Origin: Streptomyces sp.
GTDB taxonomy: Bacteria > Actinomycetota > Actinomycetes > Streptomycetales > Streptomycetaceae
Reading direction: 5' to 3'
NCBI RefSeq assembly: GCF_031181555.1
Contig: NZ_JAPSKQ010000004.1
Span: forward strand, 28,086-92,085
DNA: 64,000 bases
The notes beneath the pieces are model-generated. The model worked only from the letters and a program-made list of their open reading frames with translations. It ran no database searches and had not been told where the DNA came from. Shown piece after piece: positions 1 through 8,636 of the stretch. Position 1 is the first letter of the stretch. Each line of letters begins with the position of its first letter. The translations under genes and the position numbers were made by a program.

Positions 1-558
1 GATGTACGGCTCGTGCAGCCGCCTGGGCTCGTCCACCACGTGGAAGGCGAGCCGCAGTTCGGCGAAGACGCTGCGCATCAGTTCGTCGGTGCGTTCGCTG
101 GCGGCGAGGGCCACCAGCTCCCGGTGGAAGTGGATGTTGGCCGTACCCACACCTTTCCAGTCACCTTCGCGCGCCGCCCGGCGGCCCTCCTCCACCACCT
201 CGGCGAGCGCGTCCAGTCCGTACGGAGGCTCGCCGAGGCCGCGCACGACGGCGCACTCGACGAGCCGCCGGGTGCGGTAGATGTCCTCGACGTCCTCGAC
301 GGTCAGCACCCGGACGAACACGCCCCGGTTCAACTCGTGGACGAGCAGCCGCTCGTGCGTGAGCAGCCGGAACGCCTCGCGCAGCGTGTTGCGGGAAACC
401 CCCAGCGCCCCGCCGATGCTGTCCTCCGACAGCCGTGTCCCGGGCGGGAAGTACCCCTCGGCGATCCGGCTCCTGAGGATGTCCGAGACCCGCTCGGCCG
501 TGCTGGTACGGCCCAGCAGGGCACGGTCGTCGGCCAGTCCCCTCAGCTCCTCTGCCAT
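1..558 (-). CDS. GntR/FCD-family transcriptional regulator (partial, runs off left edge)
   Basis: DNA-binding repressor or activator, probably controlling the divergent 5-oxoproline operon. The 186 visible codons start at ATG 558. They hold an N-terminal winged helix (about residues 15-80, with [20 protein letters not shown]) and the start of an all-helical FCD ligand domain containing [12 protein letters not shown] and FHRELVALA; the stop lies outside the window. The gene is divergent from the MFS gene with 183 bases between starts, and that gap contains a strong inverted repeat. In Bacillus the equivalent ycsFGI-kipIA cluster carries an IclR-type regulator (kipR), so a GntR/FCD protein in this place is a replacement. 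Family call is secure; ligand and target are inferred from position. Confidence 0.88.
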   Translation of the reverse strand, partial: MAEELRGLADDRALLGRTSTAERVSDILRSRIAEGYFPPGTRLSEDSIGGALGVSRNTLREAFRLLTHERLLVHELNRGVFVRVLTVEDVEDIYRTRRLVECAVVRGLGEPPYGLDALAEVVEEGRRAAREGDWKGVGTANIHFHRELVALAASERTDELMRSVFAELRLAFHVVDEPRRLHEPYI

Positions 559-603
559 GCCCGGAATTCAATCGCACACGGAAGGACGTGACAACACGGG
601 TAT

Positions 604-625
604 TGAAGGATCGTTCAACGATCCT
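604..625. promoter_or_regulatory. Candidate GntR operator (nested inverted repeats)
   Basis: A perfect 7-bp inverted repeat AGGATCG-TTCAA-CGATCCT lies at 607-625, and an overlapping TTGAA-6 nt-TTCAA repeat at 604-618. It sits between the divergent FCD regulator (start 558) and the MFS gene (start 742), where an autoregulatory operator is expected. Symmetry is seen directly; binding is inferred. Confidence 0.5.
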
Positions 626-741
626 CTACCGTGCTCGGCACGGCGTCGCCTCCCGGCCTCGGGGCGCCGACCGCTTCCGCACCACGGCACGGCACGGCTC
701 ATCTCTTCCCGCACCCTCCGTCCTCCCACTGCGAGGTGCCC

Positions 742-2061
742 ATGAGCACGACCCCTCCACCGCAGGCCCTGACCGACCGACCACGCCCCGCGCGGACCGG
801 ACGCGCCGGCGACGACGGAGCGTTCGGCTGGCTGCGTGCGCTGGGACCGCGCGGCCGGCGCGCCTTCGGCGGCGCGTTCGGCGGTTACGCCCTGGACTCG
901 TACGACTACTTCACGCTGCCGCTGACCATGGTCGCGCTGTCCGCGTACTTCGGTCTGAACAGCGGCCAGACCGGCCTGCTCACGACCGTCACGCTGGTGG
1001 TCTCCGCGGTCGGCGGTGCCCTCGCCGGCGTGCTGGCGGACCGCGTCGGCCGGGTGAAGGCGCTGCTGCTGACGGTGATCACGTACGCGGTGTTCACCGT
1101 GGCCTGCGGCTTCGCGCCCAACTACGAGACGCTGCTGGTGTTCCGGGCCCTCCAGGGCCTCGGCTTCGGCGGCGAGTGGGCGGTCGGCGCCATCCTGGTC
1201 GCCGAGTACGCGAGCGCCAGGCACCGGGGCCGCACCCTCGGCGCGGTCCAGAGCTCCTGGGCCGTGGGCTGGGCGCTGGCCGTGATCGTGTACACGATGA
1301 TCTTCTCGTTCGTCGACGACGATCTGGCCTGGCGCGTGATGTTCTGGACCGGTGCGCTGCCGGCGCTGCTCGTCGTGTGGGTGCGGCGCAGTGTGCGGGA
1401 CGCGCCCGAGGCGGCCGCCGCGCGGGAGAAGAGCGCCCACCGGGGCTCGTTCGCGGCGATCTTCCGGCCGGGCCGGGAGGGAGCGCCGGGGCTGCTGCGC
1501 ACCACGCTCTTCGCCGTGCTGCTCTCCACCGGCGTGCAGGGCGGTTACTACACCCTGGCCACCTGGGTTCCGACCTATCTGAAGACGGAGCGCGACCTGT
1601 CGGTCGTCGGCACCGGCGGCTATCTGACGTTCCTGATCTCGGGTGCCTTCATCGGCTACCTGACCGGCGGCCACCTCACCGACCGGCTGGGCCGCCGGCG
1701 CAACATCTGGCTCTTCGCCCTGCTGTCGGCGATCTGCATCGTCGCGTACACGAACATCCCGAGCGGTGCGAACACCCTGGTGCTCGTGCTCGGGTTCCCG
1801 CTCGGGTTCTGCATGTCGGCGATCTTCAGCGGCTTCGGCTCCTATCTGAGCGAGCTGTACCCGACGGCGGTGCGCGGCACGGGACAGGGCTTCACGTACA
1901 ACACCGGACGTGCCGTGGGCGCCGTCTTCCCCACGACCGTGGGCTTCCTCGCCGGCAGCTGGGGCGTGGGCGGGGCGCTGGTCTTCGGCGCGATCGGCTA
2001 CGGCCTGGCGGCCCTGGCGCTGCTGGGGCTGCCGGAGACGCGCGGAAAGGAACTGGAGTGA
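742..2061 (+). CDS. MFS transporter of the 5-oxoproline operon
   Basis: Twelve-helix major facilitator, 439 residues. The inter-helix 2-3 loop has the MFS motif [13 protein letters not shown], and the second half repeats it as [13 protein letters not shown]. Its overall look is that of the acid:proton symporter branch (sialate/aromatic acid type). ATG 742 follows a GAGGTG ribosome site; an in-frame upstream start at 631 would add 37 unconserved-looking residues. The stop overlaps the next start (GTGA). By context it imports 5-oxoproline (pyroglutamate) or a related acid, taking the place of the NRAMP-like YcsG carrier of the Bacillus cluster. The family is clear; the substrate is inferred. 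Confidence 0.85.
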   Translation: MSTTPPPQALTDRPRPARTGRAGDDGAFGWLRALGPRGRRAFGGAFGGYALDSYDYFTLPLTMVALSAYFGLNSGQTGLLTTVTLVVSAVGGALAGVLADRVGRVKALLLTVITYAVFTVACGFAPNYETLLVFRALQGLGFGGEWAVGAILVAEYASARHRGRTLGAVQSSWAVGWALAVIVYTMIFSFVDDDLAWRVMFWTGALPALLVVWVRRSVRDAPEAAAAREKSAHRGSFAAIFRPGREGAPGLLRTTLFAVLLSTGVQGGYYTLATWVPTYLKTERDLSVVGTGGYLTFLISGAFIGYLTGGHLTDRLGRRRNIWLFALLSAICIVAYTNIPSGANTLVLVLGFPLGFCMSAIFSGFGSYLSELYPTAVRGTGQGFTYNTGRAVGAVFPTTVGFLAGSWGVGGALVFGAIGYGLAALALLGLPETRGKELE

Positions 2062-2903
2062 ACCACACCGACGACCGCCCGCCGACCGACGTGGGCGACC
2101 GCCCCGTGGCCCTCGTCGACGAGCACGCGCACGCGTGGACCCCTCGAACGGCACGGGCCCGCTTCCGGGAGGGACTGGCCGGCCCCACGGCAGGCGTGGC
2201 CGCGGGCCACACCCAGGCCAACCTGATCTCGGTGCCCGCCGACTGGGCGTACGACATGCTGCTGTTCTGCCAGCGCAACCCCAAGCCCTGCCCGGTCCTC
2301 GACGTCACCGACGCCGGATCCGTCACCACCGTCCTCGCCGAGGGCGCGGACCTGCGCACCGACCTGCCGCGCTACCGGGTCTGGGAGAACGGCGAGCTGG
2401 TGGACGAGCCGACGGACGTACGGGCGCACTGGCGCGGCGACCTGGTGTCGTTCCTGATCGGCTGCAGCTTCACCTTCGAGTGGGCCCTGACGGCGGCCGG
2501 TGTTCCGGTCCGGCACGTCGAGCAGGGGCGCAACGTTCCCATGTACGTGACGAGTTGGCAGTGCCGTCCGGCGGGGCGGCTGCGCGGGCCGCTGGTGGTG
2601 TCCATGCGGCCGGTGCCGCCCGCCCACCTCTCGGCGGCGATCCGGGAGAGCAGCCTGCTGCCGGCGGTGCACGGCGGTCCCGTGCACTGCGGTGATCCCG
2701 CGGCGCTCGGCATCGACGACCTCGGCCGCCCCGGCTTCGGCGACCCGGTGGACTCCGAGCCGGACGACATCCCGGTGTTCTGGGCCTGCGGGGTGACCCC
2801 GCAGGCCGCGGTCATGGCCTCGCGTCCGCCGTTCGCCATCACCCACGCACCGGGGCAGATGTTCCTCAGCGACGCCCGCGACGAGCAGTTCCGCGTGGCC
2901 TGA
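2058..2903 (+). CDS. DUF1445 / YcsI-family putative hydro-lyase
   Basis: 281 residues, matching the YcsI/DUF1445 family, often labelled putative hydro-lyase and related to mitochondrial D-glutamate cyclase (which interconverts D-glutamate and 5-oxo-D-proline). Typical stretches visible are [47 protein letters not shown] and a C-terminal [18 protein letters not shown] 2058 overlaps the MFS stop by four bases, so translation is coupled. Linkage to pxpABC fits a role in supplying or epimerising 5-oxoproline. Family assignment is firm; the reaction in bacteria is inferred. Confidence 0.88.
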   Translation: MNHTDDRPPTDVGDRPVALVDEHAHAWTPRTARARFREGLAGPTAGVAAGHTQANLISVPADWAYDMLLFCQRNPKPCPVLDVTDAGSVTTVLAEGADLRTDLPRYRVWENGELVDEPTDVRAHWRGDLVSFLIGCSFTFEWALTAAGVPVRHVEQGRNVPMYVTSWQCRPAGRLRGPLVVSMRPVPPAHLSAAIRESSLLPAVHGGPVHCGDPAALGIDDLGRPGFGDPVDSEPDDIPVFWACGVTPQAAVMASRPPFAITHAPGQMFLSDARDEQFRVA

Positions 2904-2941
2904 CGGTCCCGCGCGGCCCGAGAAGGAGAAACGAGGGTTCC

Positions 2942-3700
2942 ATGACCTCCATCGATCTGAACGCCGACCTCGGCGAGGGTTTCGGCCGCTGGCGGCTCAC
3001 CGACGACGAACGGCTGCTGTCCGTCGTCACCAGCGCCAACGTGGCCTGCGGTTTCCACGCGGGGGACGCAACCACCATGCGCCGGGTGTGCGAGCTCGCG
3101 GCCGAGCGCGGGGTGCGCATCGGCGCCCAGGTCTCCTACCGGGACCTGGCGGGGTTCGGGCGGCGCGCGATGGAGGTGCCGCCGGCCGAACTGGCGGCCG
3201 AAGTGGCCTACCAGATCGGTGCCCTGGAGGTGTTCGCCCGCGCGGCGGGCGCCCGCGTGGCGTACGTCAAACCGCACGGGGCGCTGTACAACCGGGTCGT
3301 CCGCGACGAGGAGCAGGCCGGCGCGGTCGTCGACGGGGTGGTCCTCGCGGACGCCACGCTGCCCGTGCTCGGCCTGCCCGGCTCGCGGCTGCTGGAACTG
3401 GCCGGGAAGGCGGGGCTGCCGGTGGTCACGGAGGCGTTCGCCGACCGCGCGTACACCGACGAGGGCACCCTGGTGCCGCGCCGCCAGGAAGGTGCCGTGG
3501 TCACCGACCCCGAGTCCGTCGTGGCCCGTTCGGTGGGCCTGGCCCGCTCCGGCGAGGTCGAGGCGCACTCGGGACGACGGATCCGGGTGCGGGCGCGTTC
3601 CCTGTGCCTGCACGGCGACACGCCCGGCGCGGTGGACCTGGCGCGTCGGGTGCGTGGCGGCCTGGAGGCGTCGGGGGTCCGGGTGGAGGCCTTCGCATGA
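2942..3700 (+). CDS. pxpA: 5-oxoprolinase subunit A (LamB/YcsF)
   Basis: 252 residues, the usual size for PxpA. The N-terminus SIDLNADLGEGFGRW carries the family signature, followed by NVACGFHAGD and YVKPHGALYN, which line the polysaccharide-deacetylase-like active site. PxpA works with PxpB and PxpC in ATP-dependent ring opening of 5-oxo-L-proline to glutamate, salvaging a damage product of glutamine and glutamate. ATG 2942 follows an AAGGAG site, and the stop overlaps pxpB by four bases. Confidence 0.95.
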   Translation: MTSIDLNADLGEGFGRWRLTDDERLLSVVTSANVACGFHAGDATTMRRVCELAAERGVRIGAQVSYRDLAGFGRRAMEVPPAELAAEVAYQIGALEVFARAAGARVAYVKPHGALYNRVVRDEEQAGAVVDGVVLADATLPVLGLPGSRLLELAGKAGLPVVTEAFADRAYTDEGTLVPRRQEGAVVTDPESVVARSVGLARSGEVEAHSGRRIRVRARSLCLHGDTPGAVDLARRVRGGLEASGVRVEAFA

Positions 3701-4326
3701 GGGTGCTGCCCGTCGGCGAGGACGCCCTGCTCGTCGAGGTCTCCTCGGGCGACGAGGCCCGGGCGCTCCACGCGGAGCTGCTGCGGCGCCGCGCGGAGGG
3801 CTCGTTGCCGGTCGGCGAGATCGTGCCGGCCGCGCGCACGGTCCTGCTCGACGGCCTGTCCGACCCCGCCCGGCTGGCCGCCGAGCTCACCGCCCGCGCA
3901 CTGCCGCCCGCGCCCCCGGGCGCGCCGGAGACGGTCGAGATCCCGGTGCGCTACGACGGCCCGGACCTCGCCGACGTCGCCGCGCACTGGGGCGTTCCCG
4001 CGCGGGAGGTGGCACGTATCCACGCGGGCACCGAGTTCCGCGTCGCCTTCTGCGGTTTCGCGCCCGGCTTCGGCTACCTCACGGGGCTGCCGCCGCGCTA
4101 CGACGTGCCCCGCAGGCCGACTCCGCGCACGGCCGTGCCGGCCGGTTCGGTGGCGCTGGCGGGGCCGTACACGGGGGTGTACCCGCGGTCCTCGCCGGGC
4201 GGCTGGCAGCTGATCGGCACGACCGACCTCGTGCTGTGGGACCACGCGCGCGTGCCGGCCGCGCTGCTCTCCCCCGGTACGCGCGTGCGGTTCGTACCCG
4301 TGGCCGCGACGGAGCCGGCGGCATGA
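3697..4326 (+). CDS. pxpB: 5-oxoprolinase subunit B (KipI-like)
   Basis: 209 residues. The C-terminal half is a cyclophilin-like allophanate hydrolase subunit 1 domain with the hallmark FCGFAPGFGYLTGLP and a later SSPGGWQLIGTT. KipI of Bacillus was first described as a sporulation kinase inhibitor, but the conserved role of this family is the PxpB subunit of 5-oxoprolinase. ATG 3697 lies within the pxpA stop (ATGA), and its own stop overlaps pxpC in the same way, so the three subunits are translationally coupled. Confidence 0.95.
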   Translation: MRVLPVGEDALLVEVSSGDEARALHAELLRRRAEGSLPVGEIVPAARTVLLDGLSDPARLAAELTARALPPAPPGAPETVEIPVRYDGPDLADVAAHWGVPAREVARIHAGTEFRVAFCGFAPGFGYLTGLPPRYDVPRRPTPRTAVPAGSVALAGPYTGVYPRSSPGGWQLIGTTDLVLWDHARVPAALLSPGTRVRFVPVAATEPAA

Positions 4327-5192
4327 CGGACCGTGCGCTCGCCGTCGTCCGAGCGGGAGCCCTGACCACCGTGCAGGACCGGGGCCGCCCGGGACACGCT
4401 CACCTGGGCGTGCCCCGTTCCGGGGCGCTGGACGGGCCCGCGGCGGCGCTCGCCAACCGGCTGGCCGGCAACCCGCCGGACGCCGCCGTCCTGGAGACGA
4501 CCCTCAACGGCTGTTCGCTGCGCCCGCGTTCGACGGTCACCGTGGCGGTCACCGGTGCTCCCTGCCCCGTCACGGTGGACGGACGCCCGGCCGCCTGGGG
4601 CGCCCCGGTACGCGTGCGTGCCGGGGCGGTCCTGGACGTCGGAACGGTGACGGCGGGTGTGCGCGCCTATGTCGCCGTCTCCGGTGGGATCGCCGTCGAG
4701 CCGGTGCTCGGCAGCCGCTCCACCGATCTGCTCTCGGGTCTGGGCCCGGCCCCCCTCACGGACGGCGCCGTCCTCCCTCTCGGGGTGCCGCGAGGACAGC
4801 ACGCGCGCGTGGACGTCGCCCCGCAGCCGGCGCCCCCGGACGAACTCGTCCTGCGCGTGACACCGGGCCCGCGCGACGACTGGTTCACCCCGGCGGCGGT
4901 CCGGGTCCTCACGTCCCGCGCGTACCACGTGTCCCCCGCGAGCAACCGCATCGGGCTGCGCACGACCGGGCCGGCCCTGGAGCGGGCCCGGCCGGACGAA
5001 CTCCCCAGCGAGGGCATGGTGCTGGGGGCGGTCCAGGTGCCGCCCGACGGCAGGCCGGTGGTGTTCCTGGCCGACCACCCGACCACCGGGGGCTACCCCG
5101 TGATCGCGGTCGTCCGCCCCGCCGACCTCCCGGCCGCCGCCCAGGCGGCACCCGGCACCCCGGTCCGCTTCGTCGCCGTACGCCGCCGCTGA
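4323..5192 (+). CDS. pxpC: 5-oxoprolinase subunit C (KipA-like)
   Basis: 289 residues, an allophanate hydrolase subunit 2-type domain. Near the N-terminus is TTVQDRGRPGHAHLGVPRSG; later come SNRIGLRTTG, PSEGMVLGAVQVP and FLADHPTTGGYPVIA, all characteristic of KipA/PxpC. It completes the PxpABC enzyme. It is the last gene of the operon and ends only 4 bases from the stop of the convergent SGNH hydrolase gene, leaving no room for a separate terminator. Confidence 0.95.
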   Translation: MTDRALAVVRAGALTTVQDRGRPGHAHLGVPRSGALDGPAAALANRLAGNPPDAAVLETTLNGCSLRPRSTVTVAVTGAPCPVTVDGRPAAWGAPVRVRAGAVLDVGTVTAGVRAYVAVSGGIAVEPVLGSRSTDLLSGLGPAPLTDGAVLPLGVPRGQHARVDVAPQPAPPDELVLRVTPGPRDDWFTPAAVRVLTSRAYHVSPASNRIGLRTTGPALERARPDELPSEGMVLGAVQVPPDGRPVVFLADHPTTGGYPVIAVVRPADLPAAAQAAPGTPVRFVAVRRR

Positions 5193-5196
5193 ACGC

Positions 5197-6048
5197 TCAG
5201 GCGGTGTCCGGCCGTTGCTCCCCGGGGGACAGCGCGGCCAGTGCCGCCGACACGGCGGCACCGGCCCGCAGGTCCAGCCGGATGCTCGTGCCCCGCGCGC
5301 GGTGCCGCATCTCGTCGGCGGCGAGCGAGAGCAGCTGCGGCAGCAGGTCGGTGCACCGACGGGCCACCCAGCCGGTGCCGGCCGTGGCCAGCCACCACAG
5401 GCTCGCCGTCGGGGTGGGCGCCGGGGACTCGGGCTCGGGCGACGGCGCGGGGCCGGTCGCGACCCCGCGTGCCGCCAGCAGCGCGTGGAACCGCAGGGCC
5501 AGCTGCCGGTGCCCCGGCTCACCGGGGTGCAGCCGGTCCGCGCTCCACATCGCGCGGTCGGTGATCCAGTCGCCCTCGCACGCGTGCAGGTGTACCGCGC
5601 CGTACCGGTCGGACAGCGCGTGGACCACGGTGTTCACCGCCCGCTGCCGACGGGCCAGCGGGCGGGCCAGCGCCCCGGGCAGTCCCAGCACGGCGCCGGG
5701 GTCGGGCAGGCACGCGGTGAGCAGGACGGCGCCCTGCCCCGTGCAGGCCGCGTACACCTGGTCGAGCCGTGCGGCCACGGCGCGGATGTCGAAGGTGCGG
5801 CGCAGGGTGTCGTTGACGCCGACGACGACGGACACGAGGTCGGGCCGCAGCGCCAGCGCGGCGGGCAGCTGGCCCTCGAGCACGTCGCGCGTCTGCGCCC
5901 CGCTCACCGCGAGGTTGGTGAACCACGCGGGCTCCGGGCCCAGCGACTCGGCGAGCAGCGCCGCCCAGCCCCGCCACCCACCGCCGACGCGGTCCCCGAC
6001 GCCCTCGGTCAGCGAGTCCCCGAGGGCCACGAATCGCGGGGATCTCAT
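5197..6048 (-). CDS. SGNH/GDSL-family hydrolase
   Basis: 283 residues. Block I FVALGDSLTEG holds the catalytic Ser, block III is GVND, and block V is DRLHPGEPGH with the catalytic Asp and His. No signal peptide is visible, so it is probably cytoplasmic. The C-terminal ~90 residues after a Pro-rich linker (PAPSPEPESPAPTPTA) are an extra region of unknown role. It is the last gene of a leftward operon with two glycosyltransferases; ATG 6048 overlaps the preceding stop by four bases. Likely an esterase or acyl hydrolase acting on the glycosylated product; the substrate cannot be told from sequence. Confidence 0.85.
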   Translation of the reverse strand: MRSPRFVALGDSLTEGVGDRVGGGWRGWAALLAESLGPEPAWFTNLAVSGAQTRDVLEGQLPAALALRPDLVSVVVGVNDTLRRTFDIRAVAARLDQVYAACTGQGAVLLTACLPDPGAVLGLPGALARPLARRQRAVNTVVHALSDRYGAVHLHACEGDWITDRAMWSADRLHPGEPGHRQLALRFHALLAARGVATGPAPSPEPESPAPTPTASLWWLATAGTGWVARRCTDLLPQLLSLAADEMRHRARGTSIRLDLRAGAAVSAALAALSPGEQRPDTA

Positions 6049-7352
6049 GAGAGCCCCCCGGATACGGCGGGCCGTACGGCGGACCGCACCGGAGCCGCGC
6101 CTTCCTGCTCGCCCGGTGCCGCGGGCCGGACCGGGCCCGCCGCCTGCCGCACGGTGACCGGCGCGTCATGGGCCGTGAGGAACGCCGCCACGGAGATGTC
6201 CCACCCGAAACGCTCCGCACGCGCGCGGGCCGCCGCGCGCCGGTCCGGCCCCGGCCGTTCCAGGAGCAGTTCGACGGCCTCCGCGAAGGCCTCGCCCCGG
6301 TCCTCCGCGACCGCGCCCGACGCGCCGATCACCTCCGGCAGGGCCGACGACGCACTCGCCACGACGGGCGTGCCGCACGCCATCGCCTCCAGCGCGGCGA
6401 GCCCGAAGGTCTCGGCGGGCCCCGGTGCCAGGCACACGTCGGCGGAGGCCTGGAGCGCGCCGAGGAACGCCCGGTCGCGGACGTGGCCCAGGAAGGTCAC
6501 CGGCAGCCGGCGCTCCCGCGCGCGCTGTGCGAGCCGCGCCCGCAGCGGCCCGTCGCCGGCCACCACCAGCACCGCCCGCCGCCCGCGCCGCCGCAGTGCC
6601 TCCAGCGCGTCCAGCGCCGTGCCCGGCCGCTTCTCCGGGGACAGCCGGGAGCACATCACCAGCAGCGTCTCCGCCGCGCGCGCGTACCGGGCCCGCAGTC
6701 CCGGGTCGCGCAGGGCGGGGTGCCGCTCCACCAGGTCGACGCCCAGCGGGGCGCGGACGACGTTGCGGGCCCCTACCCGGACGAACTCCCGCTCGGCGAA
6801 CTCGGTGGTGCACACCACACGCGCGTACGTGTGGGCCGTACGGATGTTGAGGGCGTCGGCGGTGCGCCGGGCGGCGCCCTCCGGCAGTCCCCAGGTGCGC
6901 AGCACTCCGTCGGCGGTCTCGTGGGAGACCATGACCGCCGGGACCCGGGCCCGCCGGGCCCACTTGCCGGTCCAGCGCAGGGTCGTACGGTCGGACACCT
7001 CGAGGCGGTCGGGGGCCAGTTCCTGGAGCAGGCCGGTGATCCGTGCCCTGTCGGTGAGGACGCGGTAGCCGCCGGTGCCGGGCAGCAGCGGGCCCGGCAG
7101 CGTGATCACCCTCCCCTGCTCGGTCTCGCGGTCGCTCTCCCGCTCACCGGGGACGACGAGCACGGGCTGGTGCCCTGCCGCACGGTAGCCCTTGCCGAGC
7201 TCCCTCAGCGCGGTGCGCAGCCCGCCGGAGGCGGGTGCGACGAAGTTCGCCAGGCGCACGATCCGCAGCGGCCCGTCGGTCCGCGCCCGACCGCCGGGGT
7301 GCACCGGACCGGTGGTCCACGGCGAACGGCCGTCCGCCGGCATCCCGTTCAT
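6045..7352 (-). CDS. GT4-family glycosyltransferase
   Basis: 435 residues, a GT-B retaining glycosyltransferase. The N-terminal acceptor domain has IVRLANFVAPASGGL; the C-terminal nucleotide-sugar domain has CSRLSPEKRPGTALDAL, VVAGDGPLRARL and the EX7E-type patch PAETFGLAALEAMACGTPVV. ATG 7352 overlaps the upstream gene's stop (ATGA); an alternative ATG is three codons in, at 7343. It resembles actinobacterial mannosyltransferases of the PimB/MgtA group, but sugar and acceptor are not determinable here. Middle gene of the three-gene coupled operon. Confidence 0.87.
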   Translation of the reverse strand: MNGMPADGRSPWTTGPVHPGGRARTDGPLRIVRLANFVAPASGGLRTALRELGKGYRAAGHQPVLVVPGERESDRETEQGRVITLPGPLLPGTGGYRVLTDRARITGLLQELAPDRLEVSDRTTLRWTGKWARRARVPAVMVSHETADGVLRTWGLPEGAARRTADALNIRTAHTYARVVCTTEFAEREFVRVGARNVVRAPLGVDLVERHPALRDPGLRARYARAAETLLVMCSRLSPEKRPGTALDALEALRRRGRRAVLVVAGDGPLRARLAQRARERRLPVTFLGHVRDRAFLGALQASADVCLAPGPAETFGLAALEAMACGTPVVASASSALPEVIGASGAVAEDRGEAFAEAVELLLERPGPDRRAAARARAERFGWDISVAAFLTAHDAPVTVRQAAGPVRPAAPGEQEGAAPVRSAVRPAVSGGLS

Positions 7353-8473
7353 GCCGCCACCGCCGTCCTGCGTCCGGCGAGCACATCCGCGTAGTGTCCG
7401 ATCAGCTGATCCCCGACGGCGGCCCAGGTGCGCCCCTCGACCATCGCGCGTCCGGTCGCGCCGTATGCGGCCCGCCGCCCGGGATCGGCGGCCAGGGCCC
7501 GCACCGCGTCGCGTACGGCGGTGGCGTCGCGCGGTGGTACGAGCAGTCCGGTGCGCCCGTGCGCGACCAGGTCCAGCGGGCCGCCCACCGCGGGCGCCAC
7601 CACGGGCACACCGCTCGCCATCGCCTCCTGCACGGTCTGGCAGAAGGTCTCGAACGGTCCGGTGTGCACGAAGACGTCCAGCGAGGCGAAGAGCCGGGCG
7701 AGTTCGTCGCCGGTGCGGCGCCCCAGGAAGACCGCGCCGGGCAGCGCCTGCTCCAGTCCCGGCCGGCTGGGCCCGTCGCCGACGACCACGACCCGCACCC
7801 CGGGCAGGGCGCACGCCCCGGCCAGCAGCTCGACCTGCTTCTCGGGGGCGAGCCGGCCGACGTAGCCGACGACGAGTTCGCCGTTCGGGGCGAGCGCGCG
7901 GCGCAGCGCCGCGTCGCGGAGGCCGGGCCGGAAACGGGCGGTGTCCACACCGCGCGGCCACAGCTTGACCCTGGGTACGCCGTGCGCCTCCAGGTCGCGC
8001 AGGGCGGCGCCGGACGGAGCCAGGGTGAGGTCGGCGGCTGCGTGCACGGAACGGAGGCGCCGCCAGGCCGCCGCCTCGCCCGCGCCCATGTACGTACGGG
8101 CGTATCCGGCGAGGTCGGTCTGGTAGACGGCGACGGCGGGCAGGCCGAGGCGGGCGGCGGCCGCCATGCCGCGCACGCCGAGGACGAAGGGGCCGGCCAG
8201 GTGGACGATGTCGGCCCGGTGCCCGGCGATCGCGGCGGCGAGACGGCGGCTGGGGAGGGCGACGCGGACCTGGGGGTAGCCGGGGAGCGGGAGGGAGGGG
8301 ACACGGACGACGGGGCACGGTGCCCGGTCGTCGGGCGCGTTGCCGACGGGGGCGGGGGCGACGACGACGGGAGTGTGACCGCGGTCGACGAGGTGCCGGG
8401 CGGTCTGGAGCGCGCAGTGGGCCACGCCGTTCACATCGGGAGGGAAGGATTCGGTCACGATGACGACACGCAT
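7349..8473 (-). CDS. GT4-family glycosyltransferase (MgtA/PimB-like)
   Basis: 374 residues, GT-B fold. The N-terminal VVIVTESFPPDVNGVA is the typical donor-loop opening of the PimB/MgtA mannosyltransferase group. The C-terminal domain has GYVGRLAPEKQVELL, VVGDGPSRPGLE and FETFCQTVQEAMASGVPVVA. First gene of the leftward operon, coupled to the next glycosyltransferase. Plausible role: mannosyl transfer to a lipid or polyprenol-linked acceptor in envelope glycolipid synthesis. This is inference from family resemblance only. Confidence 0.87.
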   Translation of the reverse strand: MRVVIVTESFPPDVNGVAHCALQTARHLVDRGHTPVVVAPAPVGNAPDDRAPCPVVRVPSLPLPGYPQVRVALPSRRLAAAIAGHRADIVHLAGPFVLGVRGMAAAARLGLPAVAVYQTDLAGYARTYMGAGEAAAWRRLRSVHAAADLTLAPSGAALRDLEAHGVPRVKLWPRGVDTARFRPGLRDAALRRALAPNGELVVGYVGRLAPEKQVELLAGACALPGVRVVVVGDGPSRPGLEQALPGAVFLGRRTGDELARLFASLDVFVHTGPFETFCQTVQEAMASGVPVVAPAVGGPLDLVAHGRTGLLVPPRDATAVRDAVRALAADPGRRAAYGATGRAMVEGRTWAAVGDQLIGHYADVLAGRRTAVAA

Positions 8474-8636
8474 ACCGGTGTTGTCGCCGCACCGGACGTG
8501 GTCACGTCAACGTGGATCTTTCCGCGCGGGGAACGCGCCATGAGCGTTGCACCGCGCACCCGGGCAGGCCGGACGGCATGCACGCGCACCTGACCCGCGG
8601 GTCATCCCCCGTTCACCCTGCGCGCGTCCGGGCGGG

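Noticed and set aside
568..2154. Long minus-strand open frame opposite the MFS gene
   Set aside because: Antisense shadow produced by third-position GC bias; composition is Arg/Gly/Ala-rich with no domain, and the MFS frame on the plus strand is convincing.
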